A DNA stretch of 64,000 nucleotides from Auanema rhodensis (taxonomy: Eukaryota; Nematoda; Chromadorea; Rhabditida; Rhabditidae): NCBI GenBank assembly GCA_964057225.1, contig OZ059899.1:1116001-1180000 (forward strand). Direction: 5' to 3'. Positions within the stretch are counted from its first letter, which is position 1. Every line of letters starts with the position of its first letter. The notes below the pieces were generated by a model. The model ran no database searches and was not told the origin of the DNA. It saw only the letters and a program-made list of their open reading frames with translations. The translations under genes were made by a program, and so were the position numbers. Positions 9,361-22,900 of this stretch are shown one piece after another.

Positions 9361-11950
9361 CAAGGCAAAGACGATGGACAATGTTATTCAACGAAAAAAA
9401 TAATTCTTCAGGGTGAAAATCGAGGATATAAGTGTGAACTTATATCAGTTGATATCTCGGTGCTTTTTTAAGCTAGCGCAAATCTGATAACACAGATCGA
9501 CGCAGCTTAAAAATCCGCATCGAATGCACTATACCACATTGAAAAACGCTTAATACAAAAATTAGTTATGATCGTTTGAAAAATGATGCATTAGTGTATG
9601 TTGAGTTTCCATGTACACTAAACATTGCTTCCAAAAACATTTTGACAAAAATTTTTTCGAAAAATTTCAAAATAATTTAGCAAAAAGTAGATGTTTTTAG
9701 ATTCCTTTTTTCAAGGCAAAGACGTTGGATAATGTTATTCAACGAAAAAATTAATTCTTCAGGGTGAAAATCGAGGATATAAGTGTGAACTCATATCAGT
9801 TGATATCTCGGTGCATTTTTAAGCTAGCGCAAATCTGATAACACAGATCGACGCAGCTCAAAAATCCGCATCGAATGCACTATACTACATTGAGAAACGC
9901 TTAATACAAAAATTAGTTATGATCGTTTGAAAAATGATGCATTAGTGTATGTTGAGTTTCCATGTACACTCAACATTGCTTCCAAAAACATTTTGACAAA
10001 AATTTTTTCGAAAAATTTCAAAATAATTTAGCAAAAAGTAGATGTTTTTAGATTCCGTTTTTCAAGGCAAAGACGATGGACAATTTTATTCAACGAAAAA
10101 AATAATTCTTCAGGGTGAAAATCGAGGATATAAGTTTGAACTTATATCAGTTGATATCTCGGTGCTTTTTTAAGCTAGCGCAAATCTGATAACACAGATC
10201 GACGCAGCTTAAAAATCCGCATCGAATGCACTATACTACATTGAGAAACGCTTAATACACAAATTAGTTATGATCGTTTGAAAAACGATGCATTAGTGTA
10301 TGTTGAGTTTCCATGTACACTCAACATTGCTTCCAAAAACATTTTGACAAAAATTTTTTCGAAAAATTTCAGAATAATTTAGCAAAAAGTAGATGTTTTT
10401 AGATTCCGTTTTTCAAGGCAAAGACGATGGACAATGTTATTCAACGAAAAAAATAATTCTTCAGGGTGAAAATCGAGGATATAAGTGTGAACTTATATCA
10501 GTTGATATCTCGGTGCTTTTTTAAGCTAGCGCAAATCTGATAACACAGATCGACGCAGCTTAAAAATCCGCATCGAATGCACTATACCACATTGAAAAAC
10601 GCTTAATACAAAAATTAGTTATGATCGTTTGAAAAATGATGCATTAGTGTATGTTGAGTTTCCATGTACACTCAACATTGCTTCCAAAAACATTTTGACA
10701 AAAATTTTTTCGAAAAATTTCAAGATAATTTAGCGAAAAGTAGATGTTTTCAGATTCCTTTTTTCAAGGCAAAGACGTTGGATAATGTTATTCAACGAAA
10801 AAATTAATTCTTCAGGGTGAAAATCGAGGATATAAGTGTGAACTTATATCAGTTGATATCTCGGTGCATTTTTAAGCTAGCGCAAATCTGATAACACAGA
10901 TCGACGCAGCTCAAAAATCCGCATCGAATGCACTATACTACATTGAGAAACGCTTAATACAAAAATTAGTTATGATCGTTTGAAAAATGATGCATTAGTG
11001 TATGTTGAGTTTCCATGTACACTCAACATTGCTTCCAAAAACATTTTGACAAAAATTTTTTCGAAAAATTTCAAAATAATTTAGCAAAAAGTAGATGTTT
11101 TTAGATTCCGTTTTTCAAGGCAAAGACGATGGACAATTTTATTCAACGAAAAAAATAATTCTTCAGGGTGAAAATCGAGGATATAAGTGTGAACTTATAT
11201 CAGTTGATATCTCGGTGCTTTTTTAAGCTAGCGCAAATCTGATAACACAGATCGACGCAGCTTAAAAATCCGCATCGAATGCACTATACTACATTGAGAA
11301 ACGCTTAATACACAAATTAGTTATGATCGTTTGAAAAACGATGCATTAGTGTATGTTGAGTTTCCATGTACACTCAACATTGCTTCCAAAAACATTTTGA
11401 CAAAAATTTTTTCGAAAAATTTCAGAATAATTTAGCAAAAAGTAGATGTTTTTAGATTCCGTTTTTCAAGGCAAAGACGATGGACAATGTTATTCAACGA
11501 AAAAAATAATTCTTCAGGGTGAAAATCGAGGATATAAGTGTGAACTTATATCAGTTGATATCTCGGTGCTTTTTTAAGCTAGCGCAAATCTGATAACACA
11601 GATCGACGCAGCTTAAAAATCCGCATCGAATGCACTATACCACATTGAGAAACGCTTAATACAAAAATTAGTTATGATCGTTTGAAAAATGATGCATTAG
11701 TGTATGTTGAGTTTCCATGTACACTAAACATTGCTTCCAAAAACATTTTGACAAAAATTTTTTCGAAAAATTTCAAAATAATTTAGCAAAAAGTAGATGT
11801 TTTTAGATTCCTTTTTTCAAGGCAAAGACGTTGGATAATGTTATTCAACGAAAAAATTAATTCTTCAGGGTGAAAATCGAGGATATAAGTGTGAACTCAT
11901 ATCAGTTGATATCTCGGTGCATTTTTAAGCTAGCGCAAATCTGATAACAC
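9361..11950 (+). repeat. 1,053-bp trimer, about two and a half copies
   Basis: Variants unique to this stretch recur every 1,053 bp: gacgttggataatg at 9721, 10774 and 11827; ggacaattttattc near 10078 and 11131; ttcagaataattt near 10368 and 11421; ataccac near 9531, 10584 and 11637. The middle unit differs at some sites (gatgttttcagattc near 10744, gtacactcaac instead of gtacactaaac). After about 11950 the next monomer carries ctcaacaatcc and taataaaatt and the match stops. The gacgttgg variant was seen nowhere else, so this is a local amplification. Confidence 0.85.
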
Positions 11951-13098
11951 AGATCGACGCAGCTCAACAATCCGCATCGAATGCACTATACTACATTGAG
12001 AAACGCTTAATAATAAAATTAGTTATGATCGTTTGAAAAACGATGCATTAGTGTATGTTGAGTTTCCATGTACACTCAATATTGCTTCCAAAAACATTTT
12101 GACAAAAATTTTTTCGAAAAATTTCAAGATAATTTAGCGAAAAGTAGATGTTTTTAGATTCCGTTTTTCAAGGCAAAGACGATGGACAATGTTATTCAAC
12201 GAAAAAATTAATTCTTCAGGGTGAAAATCGAGGATATAAGTGTGAACTTATATCAGTTGATATCTCGGTGCTTTTTTAAGCTAGCGCAAATCTGATAACA
12301 CAGATCGACGCAGCTTAAAAATCCGCATCGAATGCACTATACCACATTGAGAAACGCTTAATACAAAAATTAGTTATGATCGTTTAAAAAATGATGCATT
12401 AGTGTATGTTGAGTTTCCATGTACACTCAACATTGCTTCCAAAAACATTTTGACAAAAATTTTTTCAAAAAATTTCAAAATAATTTAGCAAAAAGTAGAT
12501 GTTTTTAGATTTCTTTTTTCAAGGCAAAGACGATGGACAATGTTATTCAACGAAAAAATTAATTCTTCAGGGTGAAAATCGAGGATATAAGTGTGAACTC
12601 ATATCAGTTGATATCTCGGTGCATTTTTAAGCTAGCGCAAATCTGATAACACAGATCGACGCAGCTCAACAATCCGCATCGAATGCACTATACTACATTG
12701 AGAAACGCTTAATAATAAAATTAGTTATGATCGTTTGAAAAACGATGCATTAGTGTATGTTGAGTTTCCATGTACACTCAACATTGCTTCCAAAAACATT
12801 TTGACAAAAATTTTTTCGAAAACTTTCAAGATAATTTAGCGAAAAGTAGATGTTTTTAGATTCCGTTTTTCAAGGCAAAGACGATGGACAATGTTATTCA
12901 ACGAAAAAATTAATTCTTCAGGGTGAAAATCGAGGATATAAGTGTGAACTTATATCAGTTGATATCTCGGTGCATTTTCAAGCTAGCGCAAATCTGATAA
13001 CACAGATCGACGCAGCTCAAAAATCCGCATCGAATGCACTATACTACATTGAGAAACGCTTAATACAAAAATTAGTTATGATCGTTTGAAAAATGATG
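11951..13098 (+). repeat. Satellite monomers including a partial third copy of the ataccac/cgtttaaaaa unit
   Basis: The monomer running from about 12290 to 12640 carries ataccac, cgtttaaaaaatg and gatttcttttttc, the same combination as at 6721-7020 and 13741-14040. The spacing is 16 and 4 monomers respectively. It also has ttttcaaaaaattt near 12462. The copy after it holds a 79-codon open frame (12850-13089), treated as non-coding here. Confidence 0.6.
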
Positions 13099-16000
13099 CA
13101 TTAGTGTATGTTGAGTTTCCATGTACACTCAACATTGCTTCCAAAAACATTTTGACAAAAATTTTTTCGAAAAATTTCAAAATAATTTAGCAAAAAGTAG
13201 ATGTTTTTAGATTCCGTTTTTCAAGGCAAAGACGATGGACAATGTTATTCAACGAAAAAAATAATTCTTCAGGGTGAAAATCGAGGATATAAGTGTGAAC
13301 TTATATCAGTTGATATCTCGGTGCTTTTTTAAGCTAGCGCAAATCTGATAACACAGATCGACGCAGCTCAAAAATCCGCATCGAATGCACTATACTACAT
13401 TAAGAAACGCTTAATACAAAAATTAGTTATGATCGTTTGAAAAATGATGCATTAGTGTATGTTGAGTTTCCATGTACACTCAACATTGCTTCCAAAAACA
13501 TTTTGACAAAAATTTTTTCGAAAAATTTCAAAATAATTTAGCAAAAAGTAGATGTTTTTAGATTCCGTTTTTCAAGGCAAAGACGATGGACAATGTTATT
13601 CAACGAAAAAAATAATTCTTCAGGGTGAAAATCGAGGATATAAGTGTGAACTTATATCAGTTGATATCTCGGTGCTTTTTTAAGCTAGCGCAAATCTGAT
13701 AACACAGATCGACGCAGCTTAAAAATCCGCATCGAATGCACTATACCACATTGAGAAACGCTTAATACAAAAATTAGTTATGATCGTTTAAAAAATGATG
13801 CATTAGTGTATGTTGAGTTTCCATGTACACTCAACATTGCTTCCAAAAACATTTTGACAAAAATTTTTTCGAAAAATTTCAAAATAATTTAGCAAAAAGT
13901 AGATGTTTTTAGATTTCTTTTTTCAAGGCAAAGACGATGGACAATGTTATTCAACGAAAAAATTAATTCTTCAGGGTGAAAATCGAGGATATAAGTGTGA
14001 ACTCATATCAGTTGATATCTCGGTGCATTTTTAAGCTAGCGCAAATCTGATAACACAGATCGACGCAGCTCAACAATCCGCATCGAATGCACTATACTAC
14101 ATTGAGAAACGCTTAATAATAAAATTAGTTATGATCGTTTGAAAAACGATGCATTAGTGTATGTTGAGTTTCCATGTACACTCAACATTGCTTCCAAAAA
14201 CATTTTGACAAAAATTTTTTCGAAAAATTTCAAAATAATTTAGCAAAAAGTAGATGTTTTTAGATTTCTTTTTTCAAGGCAAAGACGATGGACAATGTTA
14301 TTCAACGAAAAAATTAATTCTTCAGGGTGAAAATCGAGGATATAAGTGTGAACTCATATCAGTTGATATCTCGGTGCATTTTTAAGCTAGCGCAAATCTG
14401 ATAACACAGATCGACGCAGCTCAACAATCCGCATCGAATGCACTATACTACATTGAGAAACGCTTAATAATAAAATTAGTTATGATCGTTTGAAAAACGA
14501 TGCATTAGTGTATGTTGAGTTTCCATGTACACTCAACATTGCTTCCAAAAACATTTTGACAAAAATTTTTTCAAAAAATTTCAAGATAATTTAGCGAAAA
14601 GTAGATGTTTTTAGATTCCGTTTTTCAAGGCAAAAACGATGGACAATGTTATTCAACGAAAAAATTAATTCTTCAGGGTGAAAATCGAGGATATAAGTGT
14701 GAACTTATATCAGTTGATATCTCGGTGCATTTTCAAGCTAGCGCAAATCTGATAACACAGATCGACGCAGCTCAAAAATCCGCATCGAATGCACTATACT
14801 ACATTAAGAAACGCTTAATACAAAAATTTGTTATGATCGTTTGAAAAATGATGCATTAGTGTATGTTGAGTTTCCATGTACACTCAACATTGCTTCCAAA
14901 AACATTTTGACAAAAATTTTTTCGAAAAATTTCAAAATAATTTAGCAAAAAGTAGATGTTTTTAGATTCCTTTTTTCAAGGCAAAGACGATGGACAATGT
15001 TATTCAACGAAAAAATTAATTCTTCAGGGTGAAAATCGAGGATATAAGTGTGAACTCATATCAGTTGATATCTCGGTGCATTTTTAAGCTAGCGCAAATC
15101 TGATAACACAGATCGACGCAGCTCAACAATCCGCATCGAATGCACTATACTACTTTGAGAAACGCTTAATAATAAAATTAGTTATGATCGTTTGAAAAAC
15201 GATGCATTAGTGTATGTTGAGTTTCCATGTACACTCAACATTGCTTCCAAAAACATTTTGACAAAAATTTTTTCGAAAAATTTCAAGATAATTTAGCGAA
15301 AAGTAGATGTTTTTAGATTCCGTTTTTCAAGGCAAAAACGATGGACAATGTTATTCAACGAAAAAATTAATTCTTCAGGGTGAAAATCGAGGATATAAGT
15401 GTGAACTTATATCAGTTGATATCTCGGTGCATTTTCAAGCTAGCGCAAATCTGATAACACAGATCGACGCAGCTCAAAAATCCGCATCGAATGCACTATA
15501 CTACATTGAGAAACGCTTAATACAAAAATTTGTTATGATCGTTTGAAAAATGATGCATTAGTGTATGTTGAGTTTCCATGTACACTCAACATTGCTTCCA
15601 AAAACATTTTGACAAAAATTTTTTCGAAAAATTTCAAAATAATTTAGCAAAAAGTAGATGTTTTTAGATTCCGTTTTTCAAGGCAAAGACGATGGACAAT
15701 GTTATTCAACGAAAAAAATAATTCTTCAGGGTGAAAATCGAGGATATAAGTGTGAACTTATATCAGTTGATATCTCGGTGCTTTTTTAAGCTAGCGCAAA
15801 TCTGATAACACAGATCGACGCAGCTTAAAAATCCGCATCGAATGCACTATACTACATTGAGAAACGCTTAATACACAAATTAGTTATGATCGTTTGAAAA
15901 ATGATGCATTAGTGTATGTTGAGTTTCCATGTACACTCAACATTGCTTCCAAAAACATTTTGACAAAAATTTTTTCGAAAAATTTCAAAATAATTTAGCA

Positions 16001-16456
16001 AAAAGTAGATGTTTTTAGATTCCTTTTTTCAAGGCAAAGACGATGGACAATGTTATTCAACGAAAAAATTAATTCTTCAGGGTGAAAATCGAGGATATAA
16101 GTGTGAACTCATATCAGTTGATATCTCGGTGCATTTTTAAGCTAGCGCAAATCTGATAACACAGATCGACGCAGCTCAACAATCCGCATCGAATGCACTA
16201 TACTACATTGAGAAACGCTTAATAATAAAATTAGTTATGATCGTTTGAAAAACGATGCATTAGTGTATGTTGAGTTTCCATGTACACTCAACATTGCTTC
16301 CAAAAACATTTTGACAAAAATTTTTTCGAAAAATTTCAAGATAATTTAGCGAAAAGTAGATGTTTTTAGATTCCGTTTTTCAAGGCAAAAACGATGGACA
16401 ATGTTATTCAACGAAAAAATTAATTCTTCAGGGTGAAAATCGAGGATATAAGTGTG
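13099..16456 (+). repeat. ~3-kb multi-monomer block, right copy with one extra monomer
   Basis: This block repeats 6079-9085. The two match with a 20-monomer offset until about 13.9 kb. One monomer is then present twice (13870-14220 and 14221-14571), and the match continues with a 21-monomer offset. The clean one-monomer step is what in-register unequal exchange would produce. The identity of rare markers suggests that the duplication is recent relative to general divergence in the array. Confidence 0.85.
13870..14571 (+). repeat. Two adjacent identical monomers
   Basis: The unit starting at 13870 (cgaaaaatttcaaaataatt) and the unit starting at 14221 read the same base for base as far as I compared, including gatttcttttttc, gaactcatatc, ctcaacaatcc and taataaaatt. 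The next unit differs at once (tcaaaaaatttcaag). This tandem pair is the extra monomer of the right-hand ~3-kb block. Confidence 0.85.
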
Positions 16457-17400
16457 AACTTATATCAGTTGATATCTCGGTGCATTTTCAAGCTAGCGCA
16501 AATCTGATAACACAGATCGACGCAGCTCAAAAATCCGCATCGAATGCACTATACTACATTGAGAAACGCTTAATACAAAAATTTGTTATGATCGTTTGAA
16601 AAATGATGCATTAGTGTATGTTGAGTTTCCATGTACACTCAACATTGCTTCCAAAAACATTTTGACAAAAATTTTTTCGAAAAATTTCAAAATAATTTAG
16701 CAAAAAGTAGATGTTTTTAGATTCCGTTTTTCAAGGCAAAGACGATGGACAATGTTATTCAACGAAAAAAATAATTCTTCAGGGTGAAAATCGAGGATAT
16801 AAGTGTGAACTTATATCAGTTGATATCTCGGTGCTTTTTTAAGCTAGCGCAAATCTGATAACACAGATCGACGCAGCTTAAAAATCCGCATCGAATGCAC
16901 TATACTACATTGAGAAACGCTTAATACAAAAATTAGTTATGATCGTTTGAAAAATGATGCATTAGTGTATGTTGAGTTTCCATGTACACTCAACATTGCT
17001 TCCAAAAACATTTTGACAAAAATTTTTTCGAAAAATTTCAAAATAATTTAGCAAAAAGTAGATGTTTTTAGATTCCTTTTTTCAAGGCAAAGACGATGGA
17101 CAATGTTATTCAACGAAAAAATTAATTCTTCAGGGTGAAAATCGAGGATATATGTGTGAACTCATATCAGTTGATATCTCGGTGCATTTTCAAGCTAGCG
17201 CAAATCTGATAACACAGATCGACGCAGCTCAACAATCCGCATCGAATGCACTATACTACATTGAGAAACGCTTAATACAAAAATTAGTTATGATCGTTTG
17301 AAAAATGATGCATTAGTGTATGTTGAGTTTCCATGTACACTCAACATTGCTTCCAAAAACATTTTGACAAAAATTTTTTCGAAAAATTTCAAAATAATTT
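16457..17400 (+). repeat. Satellite monomers at the end of the left-hand zone
   Basis: These are about three monomers of the left-zone types. The copy at 17062-17301 combines ccttttttc, tatatgtgtg and gcattttcaagc and contains a 79-codon open frame. The taataaaatt variant, common from 3.5 kb onward, becomes rare after this point; its last occurrence seen is near 23593. Confidence 0.55.
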
Positions 17401-18500
17401 AGCAAAAAGTAGATGTTTTTAGATTCCGTTTTTCAAGGCAAAGACGATGGACAATGTTATTCAACCAAAAAAATAATTCTTCAGGGTGAAAATCGAGGAT
17501 ATAAAGGTGAACTTATATCAGTTGATATCTCGGTGCATTTTTAAGCTAGCGCAAATCTGATAACACAGATCGACGCAGCTCAAAAATCCGCATCGAATGC
17601 ACTATACTACATTGAGAAACGCTTAATACAAAAATTAGTTATGATCGTTTGAAAAATGATGCATTAGTGTATGTTGAGTTTCCATGTACACTCAACATTG
17701 CTTCCAAAAACATTTTGACAAAAATTTTTTCGAAAAATTTCAAAATAATTCAGCAAAAAGTAGATGTTTTTAGATTCCGTTTTCCAAGGCAAAGACGATG
17801 GACAATGTTATTCAACGAAAAAAATAATTCTTCAGGGTGAAAATCGAGGATATAAGTGTGAACTTATATCAGTTGATATCTCGGTGCTTTTTTAAGCTAG
17901 CGCAAATCTGATAACACAGATCGACGCAGCTTAAAAATCCGCATCGAATGCACTATACTACATTGAGAAACGCTTAATACACAAATTAGTTATGATCGTT
18001 TGAAAAATGATGCATTAGTGTATGTTGAGTTTCCATGTACACTCAACATTGCTTCCAAAAACATTTTGACAAAAATTTTTTCGAAAAATTTCAAAATAAT
18101 TTAGCAAAAAGTAGATGTTTTTAGATTCCATTTTTCAATGCAAAGACGATAGACAATGTTATTCAACGAAAAAATTAATTCTTCAGGGTGAAAATCGAGG
18201 ATATAAGTGTGAACTTATATCAGTTGATATCTCGGTGCATTTTTAAGCTAACGCAAATCTGATAACACAGATCGACGCAGCTTAAAAATCCGCATCGAAT
18301 GCACTATACTACATTGAGAAACGCTTAATACACAAATCAGTTATGATTGTTTGAAAAATGATGCATTAGTGTATGTTGAGTTTCCATGTACACTCAACAT
18401 TGCTTCCAAAAACATTTTGACAAAAATTTTTTCGAAAAATTTCAAAATAATTTAGCAAAAAGTAAATGTTTTTAGATTCCGTTTTTCAAGGCAAAGACGA
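17401..18500 (+). repeat. About three monomers repeated 7,371 bp downstream (left copy)
   Basis: The markers ataattcagcaaaaag (17746 and 25117), gttttccaaggc (17779 and 25150), gctaacgcaaatc (18247 and 25618) and agtaaatg (18462 and 25833) recur 21 monomers apart. The earliest gatagac copy I noticed is near 18149, and this type becomes dominant to the right. Small differences from the partner include caatgcaaag near 18136 and caaatcag near 18333. Confidence 0.7.
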
Positions 18501-21500
18501 TGGACAATGTTATTCAACGAAAAAAATAATTCTTCAGGGTGAAAATCGAGGATATAAAGGTGAACTTATATCAGTTGATATCTCGGTGCATTTTTAAGCT
18601 AGCGCGAATCTGATAACACAGATCGACGCAGCTCAAAAATCCGCATCGAATGCACTATACTACATTGAGAAACGCTTAATACAAAAATTAGTTATGATCG
18701 TTTGAAAAATGATGCATTAGTGTATGTTGAGTTTCCATGTACACTCAACATTGCTTCCAAAAACATTTTGACAAAAATTTTTTCGAAAAATTTCAAAATA
18801 ATTTAGCAAAAAGTAGATGTTTTTAGATTCCGTTTTTTAAGGCAAAGACGATGGACAATGTTATTCAACGAAAAAATTAATTCTTCAGGGTGAAAATCGA
18901 GGATATAAGTGTGAACTTATATCAGTTGATATCTCGGTGCATTTTTAAGCTAGCGCAAATCTGATGACACAGATCGACGCAGCTTAAAAATCCGCATCGA
19001 ATGCACTATACTACATTGAGAAACGCTTAATACACAAATTAGTTATGATCGTTTGAAAAATGATGCATTAGTGTATGTTGAGTTTCCATGTACACCCAAC
19101 ATTGCTTCCAAAAACATTTTGACAAAAATTTTTTCGAAAAATTTCAAAATAATTTAGCAAAAAGTAGATGTTTTCAGATTCCATTTTTCAAGGCAAAGAC
19201 GATAGACAATGTTATTCAACGAAAAAATTAATTCTTCAGGGTGAAAATCGAGGATATATGTGTGAACTTATATCAGTTGATATCTCGGTGCATTTTTAAG
19301 CTAGCGCAAATCTGATAACACAGATCGACGCAGCTCAAAAATCCGCATCGAATGCACTATACTACATTAAGAAACGCTTAATACAAAAATTAGTTATGAT
19401 CGTTTGAAAAATGATGCATTAGTGTATGTTGAGTTTCCATGTACACACAACATTGCTTCCAAAAACATTTTGACAAAACTTTTTTCGAAAAATTTCAAAA
19501 TAATTTAGCAAAAAGTAGATGTTTTTATTTTCCTTTTCTTAAGGCAAAGACGATGGACAATGTTATTCAACGAAAAAATTAATTCTTCAGGGTGAAAATC
19601 GAGGATATAAGTGTGAACTTATATCAGTTGATATCTCGGTGCTTTTTTAAGCTAGCGCAAATCTGATAACACAGATCGACGCAGCTTAAAAATCCGCATC
19701 GAATGCACTATACTACATTGAGAAACGCTTAATACACAAATCAGTTATGATTGTTTGAAAAATGATGCATTAGTGTATGTTGAGTTTCCATGTACACTCA
19801 ACATTGCTTCCAAAAACATTTTGACAAAAATTTTTTCGAAAAATTTCAAAATAATTTAGCAAAAAGTAAATGTTTTTAGATTCCGTTTTTCAAGGCAAAG
19901 ACGATGGACAATGTTATTCAACGAAAAAAATAATTCTTCAGGGTGAAAATCGAGGATATAAAGGTGAACTTATATCAGTTGATATCTCGGTGCATTTTTA
20001 AGCTAGCGCGAATCTGATAACACAGATCGACGCAGCTCAAAAATCCGCATCGAATGCACTATACTACATTGAGAAACGCTTAATACAAAAATTAGTTATG
20101 ATCGTTTGAAAAATGATGCATTAGTGTATGTTGAGTTTCCATGTACACTCAACATTGCTTCCAAAAACATTTTGACAAAAATTTTTTCGAAAAATTTCAA
20201 AATAATTTAGCAAAAAGTAGATGTTTTTAGATTCCGTTTTTTAAGGCAAAGACGATGGACAATGTTATTCAACGAAAAAATTAATTCTTCAGGGTGAAAA
20301 TCGAGGATATAAGTGTGAACTTATATCAGTTGATATCTCGGTGCATTTTTAAGCTAGCGCAAATCTGATAACACAGATCGACGCAGCTCAAAAATCCGCA
20401 TCGAATGCACTATACTACATTAAGAAACGCTCAATACAAAAATTAGTTATGATCGTTTGAAAAATGATGCATTAGTGTATGTTGAGTTTCCATGTACACT
20501 CAACATTGCTTCCAAAAACATTTTGACAAAAATTTTTTCGAAAAATTTCAAAATAATTTAGCAAAAAGTAGATGTTTTTAGATTCCGTTTTTTAAGGCAA
20601 AGACGATGGACAATGTTATTCAACGAAAAAATTAATTCTTCAGGGTGAAAATCGAGGATATAAGTGTGAACTTATATCAGTTGATATCTCGGTGCATTTT
20701 TAAGCTAGCGCAAATCTGATAACACAGATCGACGCAGCTTAAAAATCCGCATCGAATGCACTATACTACATTGAGAAACGCTTAATACAAAAATTAGTTA
20801 TGATCGTTTGAAAAATGATGCATTAGTGTATGTTGAGTTTCCATGTACACTCAACATTGCTTCCAAAAACATTTTGACAAAAATTTTTTCGAAAAATTTC
20901 AAAATAATTTAGCAAAAAGTAGATGTTTTTAGATTCCATTTTTCAAGGCAAAGACGATAGACAATGTTATTCAACGAAAAAATTAATTCTTCAGGGTGAA
21001 AATCGAGGATATAAGTGTGAACTTATATCAGTTGATATCTCGGTGCTTTTTTAAGCTAGCGCAAATCTGATAACACAGATCGACGCAGCTTAAAAATCCG
21101 CATCGAATGCACTATACTACATTGAGAAACGCTTAATACAAAAATTAGTTATGATCGTTTGAAAAATGATGCATTAGTGTATGTTGAGTTTCCATGTACA
21201 CTCAACATTGCTTCCAAAAACATTTTGACAAAAATTTTTTCGAAAAATTTCAAAATAATTTAGCAAAAAGTAGATGTTTTTAGATTCCATTTTTCAAGGC
21301 AAAGACGATAGACAATGTTATTCAACGAAAAAATTAATTCTTCAGGGTGAAAATCGAGGATATAAGTGTGAACTTATATCAGTTGATATCTCGGTGCATT
21401 TTTAAGCTAACGCAAATCTGATAACACAGATCGACGCAGCTTAAAAATCCGCATCGAATGCACTATACTACATTGAGAAACGCTTAATACACAAATCAGT

Positions 21501-22010
21501 TATGATTGTTTGAAAAATGATGCATTAGTGTATGTTGAGTTTCCATGTACACTCAACATTGCTTCCAAAAACATTTTGACAAAAATTTTTTCGAAAAATT
21601 TCAAAATAATTTAGCAAAAAGTAAATGTTTTTAGATTCCGTTTTTCAAGGCAAAGACGATGGACAATGTTATTCAACGAAAAAAATAATTCTTCAGGGTG
21701 AAAATCGAGGATATAAAGGTGAACTTATATCAGTTGATATCTCGGTGCATTTTTAAGCTAGCGCGAATCTGATAACACAGATCGACGCAGCTCAAAAATC
21801 CGCATCGAATGCACTATACTACATTGAAAAACGCTTAATACAAAAATTAGTTATGATCGTTTGAAAAATGATGCATTAGTGTATGTTGAGTTTCCATGTA
21901 CACTCAACATTGCTTCCAAAAACATTTTGACAAAAATTTTTTCGAAAAATTTCAAAATAATTTAGCAAAAAGTAGATGTTTTTAGATTCCGTTTTTCAAG
22001 GCAAAGACGA
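18331..22010 (+). repeat. Mosaic region with a cassette present three times (18331, 19735, 21490)
   Basis: A stretch of about 500 bp combining cacaaatcag, ttatgattg, agtaaatg, ataaaggtgaac and gctagcgcgaatc occurs starting at 18331, 19735 and 21490. The spacings are 1,404 and 1,755 bp (4 and 5 monomers). The copies between them carry ccgttttttaagg or ccatttttc types in no fixed order. The region is best read as overlapping segmental copies rather than one regular higher-order repeat. Confidence 0.75.
18860..19735 (+). repeat. cacccaac/cacacaac cassette, copy 1 (others at 22019-22894 and about 27000-27640)
   Basis: In this cassette a monomer with tacacccaac (19091), ttttcagattcc and gatagac is followed by tatatgtgtg, cattaagaaacg, tacacacaac, acaaaactttttt and ccttttcttaagg. 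The same succession occurs with tacaccc at 22250 and 27164, which is 9 and 14 monomers further on. The three copies differ at one telling spot: tttttattttcc (copy 1), tttttagtttcc (copy 2) and tttttagattcc (copy 3, the array's usual form). This suggests an order of change from copy 3 to 2 to 1. Confidence 0.8.
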
Positions 22011-22900
22011 TGGACAATGTTATTCAACGAAAAAATTAATTCTTCAGGGTGAAAATCGAGGATATAAGTGTGAACTTATATCAGTTGATATCTCGGTGCA
22101 TTTTTAAGCTAGCGCAAATCTGATAACACAGATCGACGCAGCTTAAAAATCCGCATCGAATGCACTATACTACATTGAGAAACGCTTAATACACAAATTA
22201 GTTATGATCGTTTGAAAAATGATGCATTAGTGTATGTTGAGTTTCCATGTACACCCAACATTGCTTCCAAAAACATTTTGACAAAAATTTTTTCGAAAAA
22301 TTTCAAAATAATTTAGCAAAAAGTAGATGTTTTCAGATTCCATTTTTCAAGGCAAAGACGATAGACAATGTTATTCAACGAAAAAATTAATTCTTCAGGG
22401 TGAAAATCGAGGATATATGTGTGAACTTATATCAGTTGATATCTCGGTGCATTTTTAAGCTAGCGCAAATCTGATAACACAGATCGACGCAGCTCAAAAA
22501 TCCGCATCGAATGCACTATACTACATTAAGAAACGCTTAATACAAAAATTAGTTATGATCGTTTGAAAAATGATGCATTAGTGTATGTTGAGTTTCCATG
22601 TACACACAACATTGCTTCCAAAAACATTTTGACAAAACTTTTTTCGAAAAATTTCAAAATAATTTAGCAAAAAGTAGATGTTTTTAGTTTCCTTTTCTTA
22701 AGGCAAAGACGATGGACAATGTTATTCAACGAAAAAATTAATTCTTCAGGGTGAAAATCGAGGATATAAGTGTGAACTTATATCAGTTGATATCTCGGTG
22801 CTTTTTTAAGCTAGCGCAAATCTGATAACACAGATCGACGCAGCTTAAAAATCCGCATCGAATGCACTATACTACATTGAGAAACGCTTAATACACAAAT
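22011..22900 (+). repeat. cacccaac/cacacaac cassette, copy 2
   Basis: This repeats 18860-19735 with a 3,159-bp (9-monomer) offset. The match ends near 22895, where this copy has cacaaattag followed by atgatcg while copy 1 has cacaaatcag followed by atgattg. Confidence 0.8.

Noticed and set aside
17649-17840. 63-codon frame (again at 25020-25211) and related 65-codon frame at 61830-62027
   Set aside because: It is open only because one base change turns the usual tttagc into ttcagc. No domain is visible, and the two 63-codon frames sit in copied segments 21 monomers apart.
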